DNA of 12,708 nucleotides, taken from Rhizobacter sp. (GTDB lineage Bacteria; Pseudomonadota; Gammaproteobacteria; Burkholderiales; Burkholderiaceae_C). The position numbers and the translations under genes are program-made. Where the stretch lies: positions 1 through 12,708 of the forward strand of contig JACMKJ010000328.1 in the NCBI GenBank assembly GCA_014380155.1, given 5' to 3'. The notes below the pieces were generated by a model. That model made no database searches and had not been told where the DNA came from. It worked only from the letters and a program-made list of their open reading frames with translations. Positions 1 to 6,151 of this stretch are shown here, piece after piece. The stretch's first letter is position 1; every line of letters starts with the position of its first letter.

Positions 1-1001
1 TGGATGGTGTCGGCGGGCTCAACCAGAAGCAGATTCCGTCAGGCAAGACCTTCGTCTATGAATTCGTCGCGCGCCGGCCGGGCACGTTCATGTACCACCC
101 CCATGCGGACGAGATGACGCAAATGGCGATGGGCATGATGGGTTTCTGGATCACCCACCCGAAGACCAAGCACCCGCTGATCGACGAGGTGAACCGCGAC
201 TTTGTCTTCCTGCTCAACGCCTACGACATCGACCCGGGCAGCTACACGCCCAAGATCATGACGATGCTCGACTTCAACCTCTGGAGCTGGAACAGCCGCA
301 TCTTCCCCGGCATCGACCCGCTGGTGGTGCGAAAGGGCGACAAGGTGCGCCTGCGCATCGGCAACCTGACGATGACCAACCACCCCATCCACCTGCACGG
401 CCACGAGTTCCTCGTCACTGGCACCGACGGCGGGCCCACACCCAAGAGCAGCCGCCAGTACGAGGTGACCACCGACGTGGCGGTGGGCCAGATGCGCCAG
501 CTCGACTTCATCGCCGACGAAGAAGGCGACTGGGCCTTTCATTGCCACAAGAGCCACCACACCATGAACGCGATGGGCCACAACGTGCCCACCATGATCG
601 GTGTCGACCACCGCGGCGTGGTGAAGCAGATCACCAAGCTGATCCCCGACTACATGGTGATGGGCGAGCGCGGCATGAAAGACATGACCGAGATGGAGAT
701 GCCGCTGCCCGACAACACGGCGGCCATGATGACCGGCACCGGCCCCTTCGGGGCGGTCGGCATGGGCGGCATGTTCAGCGTGCTCAAGGTGCGCAAGAAC
801 CAGAAAGCCGGCGACTACAGCGACCCCGGCTGGTACCCGCACCCACCCGGCACCGTGGCCTATGAATGGACGGGCGCGCTGCCCGACCCCACGCGCATCA
901 AGGCCGAAGGCACGGGCTCGATGCCGCCGCTGGCCAAGCCCATGCAAGACACCGAAGTGAAGGTGCGCAAGCCTGCGGGTGGCGACCACTCGAACCACTG
1001 A
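1..1001 (+). CDS. Periplasmic multicopper oxidase, 3' part (5' end outside window)
   Basis: This is the C-terminal 332 residues of a copper-resistance multicopper oxidase; the frame is open from base 3 and the start lies upstream. Such enzymes oxidise Cu(I) to Cu(II) in the periplasm with O2 as acceptor. Three copper-ligand motifs are visible: HPH near 96-104 (first trinuclear-site part retained), HPIHLHGH at 381-404, and HCHxxxHxxxxM at 540-575, which supplies the type 1 copper ligands Cys, His and Met and trinuclear-site histidines. A Met-rich stretch follows (about 654-780: repeated MxM, MGxxGM and EMEM patterns), as expected for binding Cu(I) near the active site. It is the first visible gene of a forward operon; the next gene starts 27 bases downstream. 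Signal peptide and first cupredoxin domain cannot be judged. Family names vary (CopA/PcoA/CueO-like), so no symbol is given. The family call is firm, the exact substrate inferred. Confidence 0.93.
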   Translation, partial: DGVGGLNQKQIPSGKTFVYEFVARRPGTFMYHPHADEMTQMAMGMMGFWITHPKTKHPLIDEVNRDFVFLLNAYDIDPGSYTPKIMTMLDFNLWSWNSRIFPGIDPLVVRKGDKVRLRIGNLTMTNHPIHLHGHEFLVTGTDGGPTPKSSRQYEVTTDVAVGQMRQLDFIADEEGDWAFHCHKSHHTMNAMGHNVPTMIGVDHRGVVKQITKLIPDYMVMGERGMKDMTEMEMPLPDNTAAMMTGTGPFGAVGMGGMFSVLKVRKNQKAGDYSDPGWYPHPPGTVAYEWTGALPDPTRIKAEGTGSMPPLAKPMQDTEVKVRKPAGGDHSNH

Positions 1002-1028
1002 CCCTCCCAACGAACGAAGGAACGACCC

Positions 1029-1589
1029 ATGAAAACTCACTCCCACCCCATCGCCCTGGCTTGCATCAACATGTGCCTGGCATTCGCAGCCGGCGCCGCG
1101 ACGGCACAGACGGCCACCCCCTACGCGGACGAGCAGGCGCGCCCTATCAAGGCCTTGTCCGAGCGCGACGTGCAAGGCCTGCTGCAAGGCCAAGGCGCTG
1201 GCCTGGCCAAGCCCGCCGAGCTCAACGGATACCCCGGCCCGGCCCACACGCTCGAACTGCAGGAGCCGCTGGGCCTGACGCCCGAACAAGCGACGGCGAC
1301 GGCGTCGCTGATGCAAGAGCACAAGCGCCGGGCGCGCGAGCTGGGTGCAGCGCTGGTCGAAGCCGAGCGCCGCCTCGACGCACTCTTTGCCGAGCGCCGG
1401 GCCGACGCGGCGGCGGTTGAACAAAACACCCGCGAGGTGGCCCTGCTGCAAGCGCGCCTGCGCGCCGAGCACCTCACCACCCATCTGACCCAAACGGCCT
1501 TATTGAGCGCCGAGCAGGTCAGGCGGTATGCCGAGCTGCGCGGTTATGCATCGGCCAGCCCGGCCGCCCCGACCCACAAGCACCACTGA
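1029..1589 (+). CDS. Spy/CpxP-like periplasmic metal-responsive protein
   Basis: This 186-residue secreted protein resembles the Spy/CpxP family (often annotated as periplasmic heavy-metal sensor or refolding chaperone). Residues 1-27 form a signal peptide with likely cleavage after ATAQ. The mature part is almost entirely helical and charged. It carries the family-like LTPEQ motif at 83-87 after a GYPGPAHTLEL segment, and a second, related segment LLSAEQVRRYAELRGY at 158-173, the two-fold pattern typical of this all-helical cradle fold. The C-terminus ends in a short THKHH tail that might bind metal. A GAAGGA-like ribosome site (GAAGGA, 1016-1021) precedes the ATG. It lies between the oxidase and the cupredoxin-CusF gene with gaps of 27 and 20 bases, so it is very likely cotranscribed and serves copper stress in the periplasm. 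Whether it acts as chaperone, sensor or metal buffer cannot be decided from the sequence. Confidence 0.82.
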   Translation: MKTHSHPIALACINMCLAFAAGAATAQTATPYADEQARPIKALSERDVQGLLQGQGAGLAKPAELNGYPGPAHTLELQEPLGLTPEQATATASLMQEHKRRARELGAALVEAERRLDALFAERRADAAAVEQNTREVALLQARLRAEHLTTHLTQTALLSAEQVRRYAELRGYASASPAAPTHKHH

Positions 1590-1609
1590 CCCATCCACAG
1601 GAGAAACCC

Positions 1610-2338
1610 ATGATCCGCACCACCTTGCAATGGGCAGCCGCCGTGTGCCTGGCCGTCGTGGCCAGCACCGCGCTGGCCCACGGCGACGATGCCAAGAAAA
1701 AGGCCGGCAACGCCACGGCCCGCAAAGAACAGAAGGCCTGGGGCATTGCCGGCGATGCCAAGGCCGTCACCCGCACCATCGAGATCGGCATGGACGACAG
1801 CATGCGCTTCACGCCCGACCTGATCGAAGTGCGCGAAGGCGAGACCGTCCGTCTGACTCACCGCAACAAGGGCAAGCTCCAACATGAGTTCGTGCTCGGA
1901 ACGAAGAAGGAGCTCGACGAACACGCCGCGCTGATGGTCAAGTTCCCGAACATGGAGCACGACGAGCCCTACATGGCCCACGTGGCGCCGGGCCAGCGTG
2001 GGGAGATCGTCTGGGCCTTCAACCGCGCCGGTGAGTTCGACTTCGCGTGCCTGATCGCCGGCCACTACCAGGCCGGCATGGTTGGCAAGGTGCGTGTGCT
2101 CGCCGCGGCGGCGTCTGACATGACCGAAGGTGAAGTGCGCAAGGTCGACCAGGCGGCCAAGAAGATCACGCTGAAGCACGGCGAGATCAAGAGCCTCGAG
2201 ATGCCCCCGATGACCATGGTCTTTCAGGTGAAAGACGCCGCCCTGCTGGAGGGGCTCAAGCCGGGCGACAAGGTCCGGTTTGCTGCCGAGAAGTCGCCCA
2301 CTGGCTATGTGGTGACGCAAATTCGGCCGGCGCCCTGA
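1610..2338 (+). CDS. Cupredoxin-CusF two-domain periplasmic copper protein
   Basis: This 242-residue secreted protein joins two copper-binding domains. Residues 1-23 are a signal peptide ending ALA before HGDD. Residues about 50-165 are a cupredoxin domain: His92 (in LQHEF), Cys147, His152 and Met157 (in FACLIAGHYQAGM) match the four type 1 copper ligands. Residues about 170-240 are a CusF-like OB-fold domain with His190, Met201 and Met203 as Cu(I) ligands (HGEIKSLEMPPMTM). The position of the CusF cation-pi tryptophan (Trp44 in E. coli) is Met198. The natural inference is that one polypeptide combines an electron-transfer or Cu(II)-capable site with a Cu(I) carrier, fitting its place behind a multicopper oxidase in the same operon (20 bases after the previous gene). 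An AGGAG-type site at 1600-1604 precedes the start. The gene ends 13 bases from the convergent stand-alone CusF gene, with which its C-terminal domain shares about 60% identity by hand alignment. Confidence 0.9.
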   Translation: MIRTTLQWAAAVCLAVVASTALAHGDDAKKKAGNATARKEQKAWGIAGDAKAVTRTIEIGMDDSMRFTPDLIEVREGETVRLTHRNKGKLQHEFVLGTKKELDEHAALMVKFPNMEHDEPYMAHVAPGQRGEIVWAFNRAGEFDFACLIAGHYQAGMVGKVRVLAAAASDMTEGEVRKVDQAAKKITLKHGEIKSLEMPPMTMVFQVKDAALLEGLKPGDKVRFAAEKSPTGYVVTQIRPAP

Positions 2339-2351
2339 GCGAGCGGAGGGC

Positions 2352-2711
2352 TTACTTGGTGCTGGAAATGGCGGTTACCGTGTAAGCCCCGTTGAGCTTG
2401 TCGGCGGTGAAGCGCACCTTGTCGCCTTCCTTCAGGCCTTGCAGCAGCTTGGCATCGGCCACCTTGAAGACCATGGTCATGGGTGGCATGTCGAGGTTCT
2501 GGATCTGGCCATGGCGCAAGGTCAGCTTGCCGGCCCCGGTGTCGATCTTGCGCACCTCTGCGTCGACCCATGGCGCTGTCGCTGGGGTCGATGAAGATCC
2601 AGGCGGATGGTGAGCTGCATGGTCCGCCGGCGACGGCGCCGATGCGGTTTGCGCTTGTATGCCGAAAGCCAGGGCCAGGCCCGAGGCGGCAATCACTTGA
2701 ACGAGTTTCAT
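2352..2711 (-). CDS. CusF-like periplasmic copper-binding protein
   Basis: This 119-residue single-domain CusF-like protein should bind Cu(I)/Ag(I) in the periplasm. Residues 1-21 form a signal peptide (hydrophobic core, then IQAQ). A His-containing linker follows (PADHAAHHPPG, about 29-38), then the OB-fold domain (50-116) with His67, Met78 and Met80 in the motif HGQIQNLDMPPMTM. Met75 takes the place of the E. coli CusF tryptophan. I chose the ATG at 2711 rather than the in-frame ATG at 2804: it is preceded by AAGGA at 7-8 bases, begins directly with the signal peptide, and the longer version would run through the CueR-type operator at 2764-2794. The gene is convergent with the cupredoxin-CusF gene and divergent from the small secreted protein gene at 2823. 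A CueR-type promoter lies about 55 bases upstream. In E. coli CusF delivers copper to CusB; no CusCBA genes are visible here. Confidence 0.9.
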   Translation of the reverse strand: MKLVQVIAASGLALAFGIQAQTASAPSPADHAAHHPPGSSSTPATAPWVDAEVRKIDTGAGKLTLRHGQIQNLDMPPMTMVFKVADAKLLQGLKEGDKVRFTADKLNGAYTVTAISSTK

Positions 2712-2763
2712 CACATGTTCCTTGGTTGTTGACAGGTGCCGAGGTGCACCTTGCTGTCGAGGC

Positions 2764-2794
2764 ACTTTGAGCCTTGCCCTGGTGGCAAGGTCAA
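2764..2794 (-). promoter_or_regulatory. CueR/HmrR-type copper-responsive promoter and operator in a divergent intergenic region
   Basis: A perfect 7-base inverted repeat, CCTTGCC (2772-2778) and GGCAAGG (2784-2790) with a 5-base spacer, matches the operator form recognised by copper-responsive MerR-family activators. Read on the minus strand, a TTGACC -35 box (2789-2794) overlaps one arm, and 19 bases later lies CAAAGT (2764-2769), a 3/6 match to the -10 consensus. Overlong 19-base spacing with the operator between the boxes is the hallmark of MerR-type promoters. This arrangement best fits the CusF-like gene at 2711. The plus-strand reading (TTGAGC at 2767) is weaker but might serve the gene at 2823. 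The regulator is not in the window. Confidence 0.72.
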
Positions 2795-2822
2795 GTAAAA
2801 GCATTCAAGGCTAGAGTGCGCC

Positions 2823-3206
2823 ATGCGCATACATACCCAACGATTCCTGCTGATCGGTGCCCTGACCCTTGTGTGTGAGGCAGCTCTGGCCGAAATGGTT
2901 CCTGTCACCTGGGACCAGCAGGGCGAATTTGCCAAGAGCGTGGCCGTCAAGCCCGGCAAGTTTGTCGAGCTCTGCGAAAAGCTGCCGGCCGGTGCCAAGG
3001 TGACCTGGGGCTTCAAGGCCGACGCTGCGCTCAATTTCAACCTGCACTTTCATGAGGGCAAAGACGTTCGCTACCCGGTCAAGCAAGACCAGGTGGCCCA
3101 GGCGCAAGGCGTGTTCGATGCCCAGGTGGCGCAAGACTATTGCTGGATGTGGGTCAACAAGGGCGCCTCGCCTGTCACCCTGGCCCTGCAACTCAAGCGC
3201 AACTGA
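2823..3206 (+). CDS. Small secreted two-cysteine protein of unknown function, possibly GOLD-like
   Basis: I do not recognise a characterised family for this 127-residue protein. Residues 1-23 form a signal peptide ending ALA before Glu24, so it should be periplasmic. The mature part (about 104 residues) is predicted by eye to be beta-rich: alternating strands such as KVTWGF, ALNFNLHFHEG, RYPVKQ and VTLALQLKR. It contains exactly two cysteines after the signal region, Cys51 (FVELCEKLPAGAKV) and Cys107 (DYCWMWVNKG), which could form a disulphide. The order strand-Cys-x-x-LPxG, later Tyr-x-Cys-x-x-x-x-N, resembles the GOLD beta-sandwich of p24 proteins; this is my inference. An N-x-H-F-H-E-G segment (73-79) and the Met-Trp next to Cys107 could bind copper. 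It sits inside the copper cluster, directly downstream of a CueR-type palindrome and upstream of the chaperone gene, which suggests a copper-stress role. The ribosome site is weak (AAGG at 2807-2810). Confidence 0.78.
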   Translation: MRIHTQRFLLIGALTLVCEAALAEMVPVTWDQQGEFAKSVAVKPGKFVELCEKLPAGAKVTWGFKADAALNFNLHFHEGKDVRYPVKQDQVAQAQGVFDAQVAQDYCWMWVNKGASPVTLALQLKRN

Positions 3207-3221
3207 TTTGCGCATCTGCGC

Positions 3222-3252
3222 TTGACCTTGCCCCGGTGGGAAGGTGAACAGT
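3222..3252 (+). promoter_or_regulatory. CueR/HmrR-type promoter of the CopZ-like gene
   Basis: A TTGACC -35 box (3222-3227) overlaps a palindrome, ACCTTGCC (3225-3232) and GGGAAGGT (3238-3245), with a 5-base spacer and one mismatch between the arms. Nineteen bases after the -35 box lies AACAGT (3247-3252), a weak -10 match. The layout matches E. coli copA, where CueR untwists a 19-base spacer when it binds Cu(I). Transcription would start near 3259 and lead directly into the chaperone gene at 3286. Its sequence is nearly identical to the other CueR-type site at 2764-2794, so both are probably controlled by the same activator. Confidence 0.8.
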
Positions 3253-3285
3253 GAACTCCTCTTGATCCATTCCCTGGAGATTCAC

Positions 3286-3534
3286 ATGATCAGCTTCGAA
3301 GTCCAAGACATGACCTGCGGCCACTGCGTCAGCACCATCACCAAGGCGCTGAAAGCGGCCGACCGAGACGCCAAGGTGCAGATCGATCTCGGCCAGCACC
3401 TGGTGCAGATCGAGCCCGGCGATCTTGAAGCCCACGAACTGGCCGACGCCATCAAGGAGGCCGGCTACACGCCCATGCCGGCCGCGGTGGGCAGTGCAGC
3501 GCCTGCGTCGGGAGGCTGCTGCGGCTGCCGTTGA
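3286..3534 (+). CDS. CopZ-like cytosolic copper chaperone (HMA domain) with Cys-rich tail
   Basis: This 82-residue protein has no signal peptide and consists of one heavy-metal-associated (ferredoxin-like) domain, about residues 1-66. The Cu(I)-binding motif MTCGHC is at 9-14, with Cys11 and Cys14 as ligands. The pattern around it (FEVQDMTCGHCVSTITKAL) and the final EAGY at 58-61 are typical of CopZ and related chaperones that bind cytosolic Cu(I) and hand it to the P1B ATPase. After a short Ala/Pro/Gly linker the protein ends in GGCCGCR, giving three extra cysteines (78, 79, 81). I chose the ATG at 3286 because GGAG at 3276-3279 lies 6 bases upstream; the in-frame GTG at 3244 falls inside the CueR-type operator. 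The ATPase gene follows at 3921, after a tiny lipoprotein gene. The ATPase has no N-terminal HMA domain of its own, so this protein may be its main donor. Confidence 0.93.
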   Translation: MISFEVQDMTCGHCVSTITKALKAADRDAKVQIDLGQHLVQIEPGDLEAHELADAIKEAGYTPMPAAVGSAAPASGGCCGCR

Positions 3535-3555
3535 GGGCAGGTCGCGGCCGCACAC

Positions 3556-3596
3556 TTGATCTGGCGCAAGCCGGTCGCCCTGGTGCTGCCTAGACT
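3556..3596 (+). promoter_or_regulatory. Possible FNR/Anr-type class II promoter ahead of the lipoprotein and ATPase genes
   Basis: TTGATCTGGCGCAA (3556-3569) matches an FNR/Anr-type box: a perfect TTGAT half-site, four-base spacer, and a CGCAA right half that matches 3 of 5. A -10-like TAGACT (4/6) lies at 3591-3596. If transcription starts near 3603-3604, the box centre sits at about -41, the usual class II activator position, and no other -35 box is present. This would place the lipoprotein and the copper ATPase under oxygen-limited control. It is an inference from spacing and one half-site; a chance match cannot be excluded. A small hairpin (3626-3642, stem 7 with one G-U pair) follows in the presumed leader. 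Confidence 0.42.
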
Positions 3597-3701
3597 GGGA
3601 TCAAGCCCTGCGCATCCCGATGCAAGCGCCGCGCAGCGGTGCGCACAAGCCTCGGGACATTTGCGTGCATTTGCATGCCCCCGCTTGACCAGGAGATTCA
3701 C

Positions 3702-3872
3702 ATGTCTTGCACCCGTACCCTCGTCGCGCTGTCAAGCGTCGCCCTCATCACGGCTTGCGCCACCGCGAATGAACCCGGCACCGCACCAAGCGCTGCCGCC
3801 AAGGCGGCTGAACACGCGAGCCATCACCCGGCGCTGCGGCCAAGTGATGACAGCCGCTTGACTCTCCCATGA
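3702..3872 (+). CDS. Tiny His-containing lipoprotein, copper-cluster associated
   Basis: A 56-residue lipoprotein candidate. Residues 1-19 form a type II signal peptide with lipobox ITAC; Cys19 would be lipidated, leaving a mature peptide of 38 residues. This is Ala/Pro-rich with a HASHHP cluster (39-44) that could bind Cu or Zn. A good ribosome site (AGGAG at 3691-3695) precedes the ATG by 6 bases. The leader GGAGATTCACATG is identical to that of the CopZ-like gene, and the HAxHHP cluster also occurs in the linker of the CusF-like protein (residues 31-36). It ends 48 bases before the ATPase gene and is probably cotranscribed with it. The gene could be an intact small lipoprotein or the remaining N-terminal part of a larger one; no downstream continuation in another frame is evident. 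Function unknown. Confidence 0.68.
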   Translation: MSCTRTLVALSSVALITACATANEPGTAPSAAAKAAEHASHHPALRPSDDSRLTLP

Positions 3873-3920
3873 TGAGAAGGTCTATGTTTCACGCATCGTC
3901 AAACGAAGGAACGCTGAGCC

Positions 3921-6125
3921 ATGGACACGCAGACCCACGAAGGCCATCACGGCCACGCGCACAAGCCGCGCGAGCCGAACGTGCATCACGCGCCGCCCAC
4001 TGAAGCGGCGGCGCCCGGCACGGTTTACACCTGCCCCATGCACCCGGAGATTCGCCAGGATCAGCCGGGCAACTGCCCCAAGTGCGGCATGACGCTGGAG
4101 CCTGTGCTGCCTTCGCTGGATGAAGAAGAGAACCCCGAACTCAGCGACTTCAAGCGCCGCTTCTGGTGGACGCTGCCGCTGACGGCAGTCGTCACCGTGC
4201 TGGCCATGTTCGGGCACAGCCTCGGCTGGTTCGACATGGCCAAGCAAAGCTGGGTCGAACTGGTGTTGACGCTGCCGATCGTGCTGTGGGCGGGCGCACC
4301 GTTCTTCGTGCGCGGGGCGCAGTCGGTCGTCAACCGCAGCCCCAACATGTGGACCCTGATCAGCCTGGGCACCGGCGCGGCCTTTGTCTACAGCGTGGTC
4401 GCCACCGTGGCGCCGCAGGTGTTCCCGGCGTCCTTTGTGTCGATGGGGCGCGTGGCGGTGTACTTCGAGGCGGCGGCGGTGATCATCTCGCTCACCTTGC
4501 TCGGGCAGATGCTGGAGCTCAAGGCGCGCTCTCAAACCTCGGCGGCCATCAAGTCGCTGCTCGGCCTGGCACCCAAGACGGCACGCCGTATCGAGCCCGA
4601 TGGCAGCGAGGCCGATGTGCCGCTGAGCCATGTGCACGTGGGCGACCTGCTGCGCGTGCGGCCCGGCGAAAAGGTGCCGGTCGATGGTGTGGTGGTCGAG
4701 GGCAGCAGCGCGCTCGACGAATCCATGCTGACCGGCGAGCCGCTGCCGGTGACCAAGCGGGCGGGTGACAAGCTGATCGGCGCGACCATGAACACCAGCG
4801 GCGCCTTGGTGATGCGCGCCGAGCACGTCGGCTCGGCCACCGTGCTGTCGCAGATCGTGCAGATGGTGGCGATGGCCCAGCGCTCGCGCGCGCCGATGCA
4901 GCGCATGGCTGACACCGTGGCCGGCTACTTCGTCGTCGGCGTGGTCGGCATCGCCCTGCTCACCTTCTTCGGCTGGGGTCTCTTGGGCCCCGAGCCCGGC
5001 TGGGTCTACGGCCTCATCAACGCGGTGGCGGTGCTGATCATTGCCTGCCCCTGTGCGCTGGGGTTGGCCACGCCCATGTCCATCATGGTCGCCACCGGTC
5101 GCGGTGCCACCAGCGGTGTGCTGTTCCGCGACGCGGCGGCGATCGAGAACCTGCGCAAGATCGACACCCTCATCGTCGACAAGACCGGAACGCTGACCGA
5201 GGGGCGCCCGACGTTCGAGCGCGCGGTGGCTGCAGACGATGCGACCGAAGACGAGGTTCTGCGCCTGGCGGCCAGCCTCGACCAAGGCAGTGAACACCCC
5301 TTGGCCGCCGCCATCGTCGCAGCGGCGAAGCAGCGCGGCCTGGGGCTCGACAAGCCGGAGCAGTTCGACTCCGAGTCGGGCATCGGCGTGCGCGGCACGG
5401 TGGCGGGCAAGGCGCTGGCGCTGGGCAACACCGCGCTGATGGAGCAATTGGGCGTCGACGTGTCTGCCTTGGCGAGCCAGGCCGAGGCCCTGCGTGCCCA
5501 AGGCGCCAGCGTGATGCACCTCGCAGTCGATCTGAAGCTGTACGGGCTGCTGGCCGTGTCCGACCCGATCAAAGCGACCACGCCCGATGCGCTGGCCTCT
5601 CTGCGCAAGGCCGGGCTGCGCGTCGTGATGGCCACCGGCGATGGCCTCACGACGGCACGCGCTGTGGGCCAGCGCCTGGGCATCGACGAAGTGCACGGTG
5701 AGGTCAAGCCGGCCGACAAGCTCAAGCTGGTCGAAAAGCTGCAATCGGAAGGCCGTGTGGTTGCCATGGTCGGTGATGGCATCAACGACGCACCGGCGCT
5801 GGCCCGTGCCGACGTCGGCATCGCGATGGGTACCGGCACCGACGTGGCGATGAACAGCGCCCAGCTCACGCTGGTCAAGGGCGACCTGCGCGGCATTGCC
5901 ACGGCACGCGCGTTGTCGGTGGCCACGGTGGCCAACATGAAGCAGAACCTCGGCTTCGCCTTCGTCTACAACGCGCTCGGTGTGCCGCTCGCGGCCGGGC
6001 TGTTGTACCCGTTCACCGGCTGGCTGCTGTCACCCATGATCGCGGCGCTGGCCATGAGCTTGAGTTCGGCCTCGGTGATCACCAATGCGTTGCGGCTGCG
6101 CAAGGCGGACACGGGCCCAGACTGA
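3921..6125 (+). CDS. Copper-exporting P1B-1-type ATPase with N-terminal HMBD domain
   Basis: This 734-residue inner-membrane pump couples ATP hydrolysis to export of Cu(I) from the cytosol. The N-terminus is His-rich (HEGHHGHAH, 6-14; HH at 22-23), followed by an HMBD-type metal-binding domain, YTCPMHPE...CPKCGM (36-57; Cys38, Cys52, Cys55), instead of HMA repeats. Downstream motifs are complete: actuator TGEP (271-274), membrane CPC (376-378), phosphorylated Asp420 in DKTGTLT (420-426), the SEHP motif (457-460), and hinge GDGIND (618-623). YN (683-684) in the seventh and MSLSS (712-716) in the eighth membrane segment define the Cu(I)-selective P1B-1 subgroup. Hydrophobic segments lie at about 84-100, 113-130, 145-165, 180-200, 333-355, 362-390, 676-697 and 701-720. 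The start has GAAGGA at 3905-3910. Sister proteins are called CopA, SilP or CopF; I leave the symbol open. The gene follows the lipoprotein by 48 bases and converges on the hydrolase-LuxR gene. Confidence 0.96.
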   Translation: MDTQTHEGHHGHAHKPREPNVHHAPPTEAAAPGTVYTCPMHPEIRQDQPGNCPKCGMTLEPVLPSLDEEENPELSDFKRRFWWTLPLTAVVTVLAMFGHSLGWFDMAKQSWVELVLTLPIVLWAGAPFFVRGAQSVVNRSPNMWTLISLGTGAAFVYSVVATVAPQVFPASFVSMGRVAVYFEAAAVIISLTLLGQMLELKARSQTSAAIKSLLGLAPKTARRIEPDGSEADVPLSHVHVGDLLRVRPGEKVPVDGVVVEGSSALDESMLTGEPLPVTKRAGDKLIGATMNTSGALVMRAEHVGSATVLSQIVQMVAMAQRSRAPMQRMADTVAGYFVVGVVGIALLTFFGWGLLGPEPGWVYGLINAVAVLIIACPCALGLATPMSIMVATGRGATSGVLFRDAAAIENLRKIDTLIVDKTGTLTEGRPTFERAVAADDATEDEVLRLAASLDQGSEHPLAAAIVAAAKQRGLGLDKPEQFDSESGIGVRGTVAGKALALGNTALMEQLGVDVSALASQAEALRAQGASVMHLAVDLKLYGLLAVSDPIKATTPDALASLRKAGLRVVMATGDGLTTARAVGQRLGIDEVHGEVKPADKLKLVEKLQSEGRVVAMVGDGINDAPALARADVGIAMGTGTDVAMNSAQLTLVKGDLRGIATARALSVATVANMKQNLGFAFVYNALGVPLAAGLLYPFTGWLLSPMIAALAMSLSSASVITNALRLRKADTGPD

Positions 6126-6151
6126 CCGAGGTGCCTGCGCCGACCGCCAAA

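Noticed and set aside
39..1493. A 484-codon open frame on the minus strand opposite the oxidase and Spy-like genes
   Set aside because: It crosses two well-supported forward genes and shows only low-complexity His/Val/Gly-rich sequence.
2712..2804. A longer start for the CusF-like gene at 2804
   Set aside because: The added 31 residues would precede the signal peptide and the coding region would run through the CueR-type promoter; the ATG at 2711 has a good ribosome site.
3244..3285. A GTG start at 3244 for the CopZ-like gene
   Set aside because: It lies within the operator and upstream of the predicted transcription start; the HMA domain begins at the ATG at 3286 with its own ribosome site.
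3882..5744. A 620-codon open frame on the minus strand within the copper ATPase gene
   Set aside because: It mirrors the ATPase coding sequence, which has all family motifs. The frame is His/Arg/Gln-rich without recognisable domains; long antisense frames are usual in GC-rich DNA.
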